Below are positions 12,950 through 23,529 of a stretch of DNA of 41,657 nt, piece by piece (positions within the stretch are counted from its first letter, which is position 1; each line of letters opens with the position of its first letter). A program made the position numbers and the translations under genes. This DNA comes from Psilocybe azurescens (taxonomy: Eukaryota; Basidiomycota; Agaricomycetes; Agaricales; Agrocybaceae), in contig JAJIRX010000946.1 in NCBI GenBank assembly GCA_023853785.1, positions 1-41,657 on the forward strand. Reading direction: 5' to 3'. The notes under the pieces were generated by a model that searched no databases, was not told the origin of the DNA, and saw only the letters and a program-made list of their open reading frames with translations.

Positions 12950-13605
12950 CCCACCCGTTCAAACGTTTGAATTCCGCTTGAATGTAATTCATACATCGTA
13001 TCCAAGCTAATCGATCGATGGTATCTTTTCAGCTCTCGCGATGATCAACGCTGCATTCCCCTTTCCAGGCGCGCTCGACTTTCTCTAAATTCCACACTTC
13101 CAAGTTACAACTATCTGTGATCATCTTAACGGTCATGGAGCGGTCTGTGCACTTCCGAAAGCACCGTAATGAAGGGATCACGATTGGCTAGGAGACGCGG
13201 GAAAGAGCCATCCGGGTAGGATCGCTCTCGTGACAGCCCTGCTCATCATCTTATTTCCTCTTTCAACTTATATCTCATTCAATTAATGATGTTCAGGAGG
13301 GCCAACGTCTGTCTGTAAAGTTGCCACGCTCTCTTCGAGAATCCGTCCTGTCCTAGGCAGGTTTAAAATAGATAATCACACAGGTCTCGGAGAAATGATC
13401 ATTTCTTCTCATCTCGCCTAGACTTCGGAATCGGCTCAAGAGCTATATTGATCACAGTGATCTCTCTGTCGTTATGATCGCCGTCGGCTTTTGATCACCG
13501 TACTGTGTTTCAATACGATGTTGTAGGTTTTTTTGTTCGCCTCATTCCTGTCTACTCTAGAGACACCAGGCTATCGTTACATCACACGTTGACGGAGTTT
13601 ATACA
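12950..13605 (+). repeat. Diverged direct repeat, copy 2
   Basis: Second, shorter copy of the repeat described at 11620-12770, with the same order of landmarks. The divergence is high enough that the duplication must be old. Confidence 0.55.
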
Positions 13606-14147
13606 GCGCAAGTGTCTTGCGCACCAGCGAACATTCCACCTTCTTATCCGAGTTATTACACCACAAGAAAGCATCCCTTTTAAAACTTGAACCCTGTCTA
13701 CTAAGGCGCAATATTCAAACGTACATACATCATTTCCGGCCACGATTAATTCATGGTGATTGTTCGTCCAGATCGGATGCTTGGCTAGAATTTCATATCG
13801 TCGATATAACCTTGCGCCTCTGCGGAGGTCGTAATAGCTTACTGGAAACGCCCTCTGTCGACCCTACTGGAGGGATTCTCTGACGGCTATATAAGCTCAT
13901 TCTCAACTACTTCCCGTGCCCCTGAACTCAAGCCATGACAGACTCGAAAAACACCAAAATGACTGGCCAGACCTAAATTGTCACAACGTACTGTCAATTC
14001 TGATATTTATCCGAGGTGAACCTTGCCTCAGATGGCGGGTCATCATGTACTGAAAGTTGACAGCTGCGTCTCGGGAGGAGTGATCCGTGACAGATCATTG
14101 CATCAAGACCCGGTAGTCGGTATGTTTCAAGGCAACGGTTCGGCGGT

Positions 14148-14949
14148 CACTGCTGGTGCCGACCAGTGTAAGTAAAACTTACAGTGAATTAAATGCAGAA
14201 CTTATGTAAGAATTGCTGTAAGTATGACATACAGCACTTCTATTTGAAAATAATACAGATAACAAACAGATATTCTGTTCGGTGGCTGTAAGTTAAACAA
14301 ACAGTATTTCTGTTTCTAAGCTGTAAGTCAATAATACACCCGAATAAAGAGAATTTCTATTCTTTGTCTATTTGTGAAATATACAGAATAGCTGTATGTA
14401 ATTGCTGTATGTAAAACATACAGATATTGTGTATGTAATTGCTATGTTATACAAACACAAGTTCTGTAAAGAAAACTTACAGTCAAAGTACAGAATTTAT
14501 GTATATAATTGCTGTGTATAAAACTTACACAGAAATATACAGTATTCGACTCGCTCAGGTATATTTCGGTGTAAGTTTTACATACAGCAATTATATACAT
14601 AAATTCTGTACTTTGACTATAAGTTTTCTTTACAGAACTTGTGTTTGTATAACATACAGCAATTACATACACAATATCTGTATGTTTTACATACAGCAAT
14701 TACATACAGCTATTCTGTATATTTCACAAATAGACAAAGAATAGAAATTCTTATTCGGGTGTATTATTGACTTACAGCTTAGAAACAGAAATACTGTTTG
14801 TTTAACTTACAGCCACCGAACAGAATATCTGTTTGTTATCTGTATTATTTTCAAACAGAAGTGCTGTATGTCATGCTTACAGCAATTCTTACATAAGTTC
14901 TGTATTTAATTCGCTGTAAGTTTACTTACACTGGTCGGCGCCAGCAGTG
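14148..14949. mobile_element. Foldback (MITE-like) element, 802 bases, CACTG...CAGTG ends
   Basis: The whole element is one long inverted repeat: the left arm from 14148 is mirrored by the right arm ending at 14949, with the axis near 14548. The arms meet with only a short loop (around TATTCGACTCGCTCAGG). The termini read CACTGCTGGTGCCGACCAG and, as its mirror, CTGGTCGGCGCCAGCAGTG. The element is flanked by GGT at 14145-14147 and GGT at 14950-14952, a likely 3-base target-site duplication. CACT ends with a 3-base duplication resemble CACTA/CMC-type transposons, but that assignment is inferred. The arms are AT-rich and packed with CTGTAAGT, TTACAG and CATACAG words. The open frames inside simply read the hairpin and have no transposase motif, so the element would be non-autonomous. 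Confidence 0.85.
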
Positions 14950-14952
14950 GGT

Positions 14953-15639
14953 GACGCATTATGCTCCATGGGCTGTGGACTCTTGTTGTCTTGCTCGCAT
15001 AGAGTAGCAGAATCGTCTGTTCCTCATCGGCATATCTATCACAAACGCCTCGTTCGTAAACAGCGAGCTCGCCACCCCACTCGCATTCAGCAGCGCCGTC
15101 AGTACCACCTTCAGCGGACCCACAAAACACCCCTCACTACATGCACCTACTCCTGCTTCACTAGAAAGGGTTCTGACTATGGTACTTGAAGAATGAGATG
15201 GCAATGGCTGAGCAGGAATATCTTTACTTTCCACCTAAGCTTGCTCGGCCATAGTACGCCATCGGTGATGCCATATCTGTCATTCATAAACCTTAATTTT
15301 TCATTGGCACTGGTGTATTGTGTGGATATTTATGATTAATCAAAACAAAACCGTCCACTAAATAAGATCAAGATATATATGCGTGTTATAAAGACGGTTT
15401 GGTCGGCAATGGCGGTGAAAAGGTCTAGGATTTGATAAGTATTATAGCACCGACAGCCGTAAACGAAATCTAAATGATTGGAGCGCTCATAATGCGATCA
15501 ACCTCGTAATTCCCTTTGTCGCCATCATCGGCATACATTCCGTGCACTTTCAATACCATCCGACTGCATAGCGTGGATGACATTGCAGTTGAAAATCCCA
15601 CGGGAGCATTAAAACTCTCCTGTACAACACGTTAAAATT
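14953..15639. other. Stretch with no recognised gene
   Basis: A 91-codon minus-strand frame (15234-14959) has a protein-like composition with a hydrophobic middle (GPLKVVLTALLNASGVASSLF). It matches no family I know and begins immediately beside the foldback element. The element may have separated it from an upstream part. The rest holds nothing recognisable. Confidence 0.4.
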
Positions 15640-17095
15640 GATCACACGAAGAGCTGTTGAATTCGCTTACCAGGTCCACAATCCAGATAACCATACAGAT
15701 AAGGTAAGTAGCCCCGGTACTGAATGTGCCAGTGAATTAGTATATGTCGCACTGGCTTAATAAATTGAAACACTTGCGCTATGAAATAAAGAATTGAATC
15801 TTGAACCAGGATATTAACAAGATTTACAGTAGTGGAATAATACGATCCCCGGAAACTGAAGTGCCGAAGTCCCCGCATGATTGCAAGTGTGCACAAGAAG
15901 CACTCAAATACGAATGTGGGGATCCAAAAGGCGTATATGTAGCGTGGAACGCTCAAGAAAGTGCAGAAATTTCCTCCAGGGATCGCAACTGCACGGACTA
16001 AATTAGCTAGGGAATAAAAAGTCTGTCTTAGATTCTTGTCGAATTGATATTAATCATAGGGGACTATAGCAATTACCCGTATTTTCTTGGTTGGAAGCTA
16101 TCACCATCACGACCGTGGAAGCCGCGGTTGACAATATGTAGAGAGGTATCATGTATGCCAAGAATTTATGGCTCTTGTTGAAAAGTGCATACAGTCGTAC
16201 CTGCAAAATGGCTACAGTCATATTTGGGTTAGTACGGCCTAAAACCAGTTATTTGAGGCACCTATTAACTTTCCTTGTGCAAGAAGGGGTCCCAGCACAC
16301 CCGTCCAATCCTGCCAGTATGCAAAACGTAAACCTTAAACGACATGTTAATTGACATTGAAGACCCGAAGTGATACTACACTCACAGCTACGAATAAAAT
16401 AGACCATAAATAATTAGCGTTCCTTATGGTGTCCCAACCTTCATGCAAATACACACAACTGAGAGAAAAAGGGTCAGGTATACCTACGTAGTGTTTGATT
16501 AATGCTGTACATACTTGGTTATCAATATTAGGAGACAGGAATGCTATATATACCAACATAAGCAAATACATGCGCTGAGGCATTTGCAGCTTACCATATG
16601 TATGATATCTAATGGAAGTTTGCTTGCAGTAGCGTATATGAGAAGCTGACAATATGACTTACGCGACTGCGCCAATAAAGTAATAACGATTCTGGCACCG
16701 GGCAGTCAGCTTCTTTTCAAAATGTCAAAAATATTAAACTAACCAGGAAAAACAACAGTTTCACAAAGCTGAAGCGCTTGTTCTTGATGGAGGCCAGCCG
16801 TACTCAGTGAAGGGTCCGTGACAAATAGAAGAAATACGCACCCACAGAAAGGCTATCTGGCTCGTGGGAAAATCCGAACGAGTGTCAGTATGGTGGATGT
16901 TAGCCACAATGAGTTGACTTGCCTCTTGGTCGAAGGTGATGACTATTATGCAGGCACATATTGACCGCGTGCCTTCGTAGATTTAAATTGTGCTGCTCAC
17001 TATAATCATATAGAACGATGGAAGTTGACGATACTACAAAGCGGTGGGAACATGAGTAACATGGAAAGAGAGCAGGATCAGACACACATGTGGAT
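15640..17095 (-). CDS. DUF6533-like multi-pass membrane protein
   Basis: Several minus-strand exons fit the basidiomycete DUF6533 family of uncharacterised membrane proteins. The N-terminal exon near 17080-17025 reads VVSSTSIVLYDY. A GT-AG intron leads to ITFDQEASQL near 16930, together matching the family motif LYDYxxTxDQE. An intermediate exon shows WDTIRNANYLW near 16410. The exon at about 16200-16083 reads VRLYALFNKSHKF and PLYILSTAASTVV. After a further GT-AG intron (about 16082-16002) come AVAIPGGNFC, YIYAFWIPTFVFE and VNILVQDSILYF down to about 15780. The first codon and the 3' end are not resolved, and the middle exons may contain indels. Its neighbour at 9619-10890 is another multi-pass membrane protein of a different family. 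The function is unknown. Confidence 0.68.
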
Positions 17096-17199
17096 TGCGA
17101 TTGACGTACGTCTACAGAGTCTGATAAACTGTACAACTTGTATACCACGGATTAACTCATCCATTGGCTGAGGGGATAAAAGGGACGTTGTGTTCATTC

Positions 17200-17640
17200 A
17201 GGATTGTGGAAAATGTATCCAGAGTAACTAGGGTTGAAGGAATATGGGGATCCAATCGATTTCGGATACGTCTCTTATGGACCACAGAAATTAAGGGAAC
17301 TCAAACTCCCCACAAGGCAATTGATCAATCACATTCGGAGCTACGTAGAGTCAGAGATAGCTTCTCACCACTACTTCTGATACGTTTTTCTGATGTTCTA
17401 AACCGAAAGATATACAGGATATATGGTGTTATTGACATCGATTCTATCATAAAAATCATCACAGACGAGCCTGGAAGTATTTCTTACCACGCAATTTGTA
17501 TTATTAAATATGCTGAGGCGGAGAGAGCCTCTATGACACAAAAATCAGCACGAAACAAGCCTGCAGTGCTAAATCCCAACCTTTAGGGCTCAAATTGAAG
17601 TCAATAAGTGAATAGATAGGGAAGATTGTAGTACAAAGAG
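17200..17640 (+). repeat. Tandem duplication, copy 1 (contains a 140-codon open frame)
   Basis: This segment aligns in order with 17655-18290. Shared landmarks are GTCTCTTAT...CCACAGAAAT, TCTTCACCACT-like words, ATCATCACAGACGAGCCTGG and CAAGCCTGCAGTGC. An open frame from 17164 to 17586 spans it (including IIKIITDEPGSISYH). The frame is broken in the second copy and I recognise no family. Confidence 0.6.
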
Positions 17641-17654
17641 TCGAGGAATAAGGG

Positions 17655-18290
17655 CCTGTCTCTTATATACCACAGAAATAAAGGGCAGGCTTTATTTTTA
17701 TACCTCTGACATTCCCCAGTAATAGCGACGCGATCTGTCAAAGTGTTGTCTTACAAAGTTGGGTCAAATATGTATGGCATCTAATAATTATCAGATGAAC
17801 AAACGAGCCTTATAATTAATTACGAGAGAAATTCACTCCCATCAATACCCCGTCAATCATCTAATTTTAGACGGTAGACAATGAAACAGCATCAATCAGC
17901 AGCTATCAGAATTGTTGAGGAATAGAGCATTCCGAAAGCAGGATAAGCCACATCGGTAGAATCAGAGAAATCTCTTCACCACTGCTTCGGACACGTATTT
18001 TCCCATCTTCTAAGCTAGAACTCAGAATATATCGTGTCCCTGGTGTTGATATCATCATAAACATCATCACAGACGAGCCTGGACATATCTTTCACCACAC
18101 AATTTGGATCAAATTCTAATTCGGTACGATGTATTGGACATACATATTAAGACAGAAAATTTCTATGACGCAATGCCTACGCCAGCAAGCCTGCAGTGCG
18201 GACTACCAACCATCAGGGCACAAAGAAAAGTCATTGGGTATATGCACAGGGAAGATCAGAGTACAACCGTCAATAGAAAATACTCAACAT
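17655..18290 (+). repeat. Tandem duplication, copy 2 (frame broken)
   Basis: Diverged downstream copy of 17200-17640, longer by about 200 bases. The word ATCATCACAGACGAGCCTGG is identical in both copies while the rest has drifted. Confidence 0.6.
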
Positions 18291-18342
18291 CCGATAATAA
18301 AATGATCAAAAACCTCGCATCATAGAGGTGATATCATTAAGT

Positions 18343-19795
18343 GACAGCTTGTAGTATTGGCTGCAAACGCTCAAAATACAGTGCAAGATCAAAATGTGCT
18401 ACGCGTTGGATATTGATCATGTTCCAGTGATTAAACTCGCCATAGAGAAACTGGGTGTCGGCTTTGAAAACATCAAGGCCTACCTAGCTCAATGCAGTCT
18501 ATACAAACTCCCCTCTTCGGATAAAGATTGAGAAAAAATCCTGTAAAATATTTGGAGAATCAAGGGGTGTGCGTGGCAAGCTTGCGTGCATTTCGAGTGT
18601 CACGCAGGTGCACGCAAACAAACTTGCATTACACCTGCGTGAATTTTAGCAGACTTGGATTGCATGAGCATGTAAGTACTTGTCCGATTCAGTCAATGTA
18701 ATCCACGAAAGCCATCCCATCCACATCCCGAAACGCTGAAAGTGTGCAGAATTTTAAACGCGCGATCCTTGGACGAGAATAAAATGATATCAAAATACAT
18801 ATAGTCTCTTGGGTGGGCTTATTCGATGACTGTGTAGATGTGGGACAATGTCGTAGTCTGGCAAGGCTCAGATGCGCCGGAGAGTGTCAAATTTCACACC
18901 GTATTTTCACTACAGTGCGTGTTATGATGGAACTCGGGGACTTGGAGATTTTGGGAATGACTCTTAATTGATGATGTTGAGCTGAGGTCTGAGGTTTCGA
19001 ATGTTCGAACGTTCAAACATTCATACGGGCACCGTACGGAATGTAAACGATAGTGCTTGTACAAAAGCGAGACGCAACATTCGTGCTCACCGTGCCCCTC
19101 ATAGTCCCAAATTAACGCTGTCTTTTTATATTGGAAGGTTGAAGTAGGCGCTATGCACTTTGAATGCAGCGAGTGTGTTCAGCTTTTGGATAGAGTAAAT
19201 ATGGAGAAGGCAAGAAAGTACGAAAGCATGAAGTAAGGAGAGCTATCAATAATTAATGAGGGCATGCAAATACCCCATATGTTTGGCATACTATATCACC
19301 AGAGGTTCAGGTAACTGAGAAGATACTGCCTTCCGGTGAACTCTCGACAAGAGGTGGTGGTAGCTGGTGAGAGTGAAAAAAAAAACTGAAGTGGTTGTGC
19401 CAATGATCCTGCATGTAATCGAATTGGGATAACACGGATGCTCTCGATCTGACTGGTTTGGTCTCTCGCCAGCCGCCGTCTTCAACATCTTTAAGTTCTT
19501 AAGTTTGATAAGTGAACCGGTGATACCTTATAAGTCAATAACCCGTCGATATACGCTGTTCTGACGGCGTACGGCAAGAAGGATTGTTATGAAAGATGGT
19601 AATCGCCTCTAGCCCAGAGCACACTGGGAGATCGAATCATCTAGGCTCGATAATTCCAGCCTCACATTAGCCACACTTCAACGTATCATGGAATTTTACA
19701 TATCCACTACAACTACGGGCTCTTAATGGTGGAGTCGGACGTGGAGGTTGCGAATAAAGGTGAGGATCAACAAAATCCGCATGGACAAAATTTGG
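18343..19795. other. Stretch with no recognisable gene
   Basis: About 1.45 kb between the tandem duplication and the first family P gene. It holds an inverted repeat at 18600-18642 and an imperfect palindrome of GAACGTTC type near 19000-19025. The open frames are short and without motifs. Confidence 0.5.
18600..18642. repeat. 11-base perfect inverted repeat with 21-base spacer
   Basis: TCACGCAGGTG at 18600-18610 is mirrored by CACCTGCGTGA at 18632-18642. The surrounding GTGCGTG and GCACGCA words add further partial symmetry. It could form a hairpin or be a dimeric protein-binding site. Confidence 0.75.
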
Positions 19796-20901
19796 TTAAA
19801 CCATTACCTGCTCGATTACGGCACGATTGGTCTCATTGCTGATAGTCACATTCCACGTTGTAAACTCTCTGAGCTCAGTGAGATCCTTCTCCCACACGAG
19901 AGGACACTCGATGTTTGCTCTGACCAGCTGGGATTCTGTAATGGGTTGACGATTATATGGATATGACGCAGGACTGCGTGAATACCATACCTTGATATCG
20001 GCGTATCGCGTAGATTTTCAATCTCGGGGTGAACAGCGTTGATATCGCAGTACCATCACTGATTGACCATAAGCACGAAGGTGTTAAGATTGGAAACAGG
20101 GTATGAAGGAAATACAACGTACTCAACATTTTTCCAACATAGAACGGGCTCGGCCGTGGTCCCTGCGTCGCTGTATAAGCCCTGGGCTGTGGATTAGAAC
20201 TTGATGCACAAAAAGTATACTGTGGCGTACGAGTGTGATATCAGTCGAATAGCCTGTGTGGTTGACACATTTAATGTACCCCTCAGTACCAGGCACAGCC
20301 TCGGTGAGGTATTTATCATTGTTCGGATTGGTCTTCATTATACACTTTTGCCCACTCTTGACATGACGGTAAATAGGATATTGAACGTGTCAGAGAGCAT
20401 ATATTACATACTTCACAAGGTTGGACACTGGGGATAGACTCATAGTCAACATGTTCGACCTATAAAATGTGATAGAATTTAGCCTATGCATTACAGATAC
20501 CCCACATAAAGTACCTGTGGAATAACCCACGCAGTCCGGCCGGAATAGTCGACTGTGGCACAGCAGGTTCCGCTAGCTGTGAATGAAATGATTTCTGACA
20601 GAGAGGGATCAGTTGAACGGATCGTGGATATTAATCCCGAAACATGTACTCCAATAAACAGGGAACAAGTCAACGAATAACTCGCCAGGCCTCTTGGGAG
20701 TTTCAAACATGAGCAACAGGTCGATGTCCCCGCCTAGGTCTTTAGTCAGAAATTCAAGTGTCCTGGCTTTGCCCTGGACTATGTTAGGATCGACAAAGAC
20801 ATTAATATGCCTAACAAAATATGTGTCAGTCTAACTGCGGCAGATGACCGATATCAGGGCACAAACGATGGGCCAGTATAGGAAGAGTCAGACACAGCCA
20901 T
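19796..20901 (-). CDS. Family P protein, complete eight-exon copy (P0)
   Basis: I do not recognise this family, but this copy is complete. The exons on the minus strand are 20901-20867, 20810-20650, 20594-20515, 20459-20412, 20356-20231, 20181-20123, 20058-19991 and 19935-19796. All introns are GT-AG and 48 to 60 bases long. The exons sum to 717 bases, exactly 238 codons plus a stop, with no frame break. Motifs shared with the copies further right are FVD, RTLEF, the DIDLLL segment, LFVDLFPVYW, a ...SFTASG...VDYSG...VIPQ block, GQKC, GLYSDAGT...W, LKIYA and a final PLVWEKDL...TTWNVTI block. There is no signal peptide or membrane segment. The composition suggests a soluble beta-rich protein, which is inference. 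It has one more intron than the palindrome copies. A TTTAAAA-like box lies about 45 bases upstream. Confidence 0.8.
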
Positions 20902-21337
20902 AGCTTTGATTGGGCAAATGTGGATACGAATCACACAGACGTTCGTCCTTTTAAAGGAATCGGTGACAGCTGGTGATCAAAGATAGATTCGGCAGAGATT
21001 GAAAGATTCGATTCCGCCTGTCAACAATGACATTATTACGTTATGTTCAGTCCAAGGCACGGAATGAGCGGTTTTGAATTTTAAGGACAGGGCGTCATCT
21101 CGACAGGGGCAATCTCAGAACGGAGTCCGTGCGCACCGCACGTGGCATTCACAACATGTCCCAACATCATCGTGGATTCTCAACTCGGCGATCTTCCAAA
21201 AGTAACTCAACTCCTGCAATTACCTTTTAACCTGACTCGCCATCCCTCGGATCCGCTCTAGGGGCGTCCGATTGAACTATAAGACCATCCATGCACTTTA
21301 CAGTAGACAAGCAGACTCGTACCCAGATCCGATGATC
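20902..21337. other. Intergenic region between divergent genes
   Basis: About 440 bases between the divergent starts of P0 and the acyltransferase relic. From about 21100 on, the sequence matches 30560 onward (shared ATCTCGACAGGGG and CAGTCCGTGCGCAC), so it marks the left end of the duplicated unit. Confidence 0.55.
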
Positions 21338-22690
21338 ATGACCACCACAGACTACCACAACGACCTTTGCTGCGTTAGTCCTAGATATCTTTGGACAACA
21401 GCCAGGTTTAAGCAGCCTGTGCACCCAGCTCACATTCATCTTCTCACTCCACCACACCTTGGACACCAACTTACAGTACAGAAGACTCAGATTACGGACA
21501 TCCTCGTTAACGGACTGGAGAGGCACTCAGCGTCTTTCCCTTGGGTCGCAGGACAAGTCATCAACACAAGCGCCAACCCCGCATCTTCTCCCCTAAAATG
21601 GGTATATATGCCATCGTCCCTCTCAACTCGACCCCGGAACTCGTCGTCAAGGATCTCCGGAATGATACATCACTGACAATGGACGCCATGCGCAGCGCAC
21701 ACTTCCCATTCACACTACTCCCCAAGTCCCTGCTCTGCCCCCACACAACGCTGCTTCTCTCTATCTTCCCGCCGCAAATACCCCCAGTCCTCGTCCTGCA
21801 AGCGACGTTCGTGTAAAGCGGGATGTTGTTCACGTTCGTGGCGCAGCACAATGTGATGGATATGACATCCCTGGTGTTGGTGATTAAGCTGTTTGATAAG
21901 GCGTGCAAGGGAGAGGGGTTTGGCAAAGAGGACGTGAAGTAAGGGAATGTGGATAGAGAACACGCGATTCCGCAGTTGAATTCGGATGGAGTGGGGGTAT
22001 ACACCTGGTCCGGAGCTCGCTCTAGTGTGTTCACTGTCTACTAATCCCACCCATCCTCCTCCTTCACCACACAATTGCACCTGGGCGTATTTCTCGTTCT
22101 CCACCGCATCCGTCGCCGCACTCAAAAATTCGCCGTGTCCACCCTGCCATTCAGCACCGCGTTCATATCGACTGACGATGTGCTAACGCATCACGCGCGT
22201 CTGGATCCCTCGTCTATAAATTCCAGCTGGCTCGACTTACTCGGAATTCAGTCAACTAAACCGCCGCTTCGTGGGTCCTCCTGATACCTAGCCGGGGATG
22301 GCCCAAAATATCACTCGATATGCCCCTAGGCATCGTAGCTTCTGAGCTGTGTGCGGGACTGACGAGGACCGTTCCATCCGATTCTGATTCCTTTCCTAGC
22401 TCCAACCACAAATATCGACCACAGCTAGAGATCGCACATGCGACAAAGGCATTCACCACGCATCTCACAAAAATGCAGAACAAGAACATTGTGTCTGTGA
22501 CATCCTTGTGGGGTATGATATTATGCTCAGCTCTTGGGTGAACCAGTGGTCACTTTACGAGCTCAACTTCGAGCTCGCTCTCTCCTCTCACTCTTCTCGC
22601 TCTTTCTCCACCACCATCAAACTGGAAGCCATCCGCCGACCACCGTTCACCCCTTGTAGAATCCCTTCTCTACTTGGAACCGCGCACACC
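21338..22690 (+). pseudogene. TRI101-like acyltransferase, disrupted (copy 1)
   Basis: Relic of a fungal acyltransferase of the trichothecene 3-O-acetyltransferase-like (BAHD-related) family, which transfers acyl groups from acyl-CoA. After ATG at 21338 and a frame change, the family opening LDIFGQQPGLSSL is readable. ERHSASFPWVAGQV, IVPLNSTPELVVKDLRND and TMDAMRSAHFPF follow. An in-frame TAA at 21814 precedes the HXXXD catalytic motif (HNVMD, near 21845). Then come GPELA, AYFSFSTASVAALK, FISTDD, PLGIVASEL and finally IMLSSWVN with PPFTP near 22650. At least five frame changes, two stops and loss of a segment after FISTDD show that it is broken. Some lesions are not in homopolymers, so sequencing error alone does not explain them. 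It is divergent from P0. Confidence 0.82.
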
Positions 22691-23321
22691 AAATTGAAAG
22701 GTGCTCCTAGGTGGGTGTTTGAGGGAGGAGGCTTGAGAGGCTTTGAGGGGCGATTAAGAGTGGGTGAGGTGCGCGCGGTGGGTTGGCTGAGGGTGAGGAT
22801 TAGGGTGAGGGTGAGGATTAGGGTGAGGGTGAGAAGGGGAGATTCAGTGGTGGTGAGGGTAGGGCGTACGTCCTTTGGGGAGACCTGAAGCCTGGTGGAG
22901 TGCGGGATGTACAAACAAAGCGATATGGATGTTAATGCGTCGTATGAGGCAGTGTGAGTGTGTATATATGGTTGTAGGCGCGTGTAGTTCGATGTCCTGT
23001 ATTTCAAAACGTTATGGAGGGTGAAAACATTAACAGAAATAATAATAGAGGAGAGGAGAACATGTGATAATAGGATTCACAGGGGCTGATTGGGTGCTCG
23101 TACGAGCCGACGCTATAATTGCACGGTATCATATTCATTGAGTACTTATTTTGTGCAATCAGCGATCGATCTGTCGGAACTCTCAAGTTCCCGAGGGCCA
23201 TGCTGAAAAGTTTAAAATCTGCTTCGATGTAGAGGCTGTCAGTATATAATTGAAGTGATTGTTGATTAACAGAGTTGAAGGGCCCTGGGAAGTGTATGGA
23301 GAAACGCCTATTGAATAATTG
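22691..23321. other. Noncoding segment between the acyltransferase relic and palindrome 1
   Basis: It contains the telomere-like tandem repeat at 22789-22834. It also holds a region homologous to 32220-32780, which in unit B has become part of the palindrome arms. No gene is recognisable. Confidence 0.5.
22789..22834 (+). repeat. 18-base G-rich tandem repeat containing TTAGGG
   Basis: The unit GGTGAGGATTAGGGTGAG occurs twice in a row with partial flanking units. Each unit contains TTAGGG, the common fungal telomere repeat, within a degenerate G-rich setting. The homologous place in unit B (around 32150-32180) lacks the array. Confidence 0.8.
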
Positions 23322-23529
23322 GTGAGAAGATTAGGTATACAGCGGCGGAAGTGTGACTGAAAATTTCAAGTAACGTTGAACACCGAACGTATTGAAAACA
23401 CATTTGAGGAGCAGCTTAAAGTTCAGAAAAGTAGAGATGGCATTGAACATAGATCATAAATTGTCCAAAAAACGATCAGATACACTACATTTAACGACTT
23501 TCGCAGCGAGTGTCGACAGAGTTCGATGA

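Larger units (their letters stand above)
10891..14144. other. Long noncoding stretch with diverged tandem repeats
   Basis: About 3.25 kb without a recognisable gene. It contains two diverged direct repeats (11620-12770 and 12950-13605), a short GA dinucleotide run at about 12706-12721, and a few open frames under 110 codons without motifs. The foldback element at 14148 marks the right border. Confidence 0.5.
21100..23321 (+). repeat. Left flank of duplicated unit A, homologous to 30550-32830
   Basis: This block repeats in the same orientation and order at about 30550-32830, including the acyltransferase relic and the downstream noncoding segment (shared CGATCGATCT-like, GACTCTCAAG and ATCTGCTTCGA words). 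Divergence by eye is well above 10 percent. Together with the palindromes it defines two direct units of roughly 9 kb. Confidence 0.75.

Noticed and set aside
14439..14744. Open frames of 85-101 codons on both strands of the foldback element
   Set aside because: The two frames are near mirror images produced by reading the hairpin, are low in complexity and show no transposase motif.
22789..22834. A true telomere end
   Set aside because: Only two degenerate units are present and unique sequence continues on both sides.
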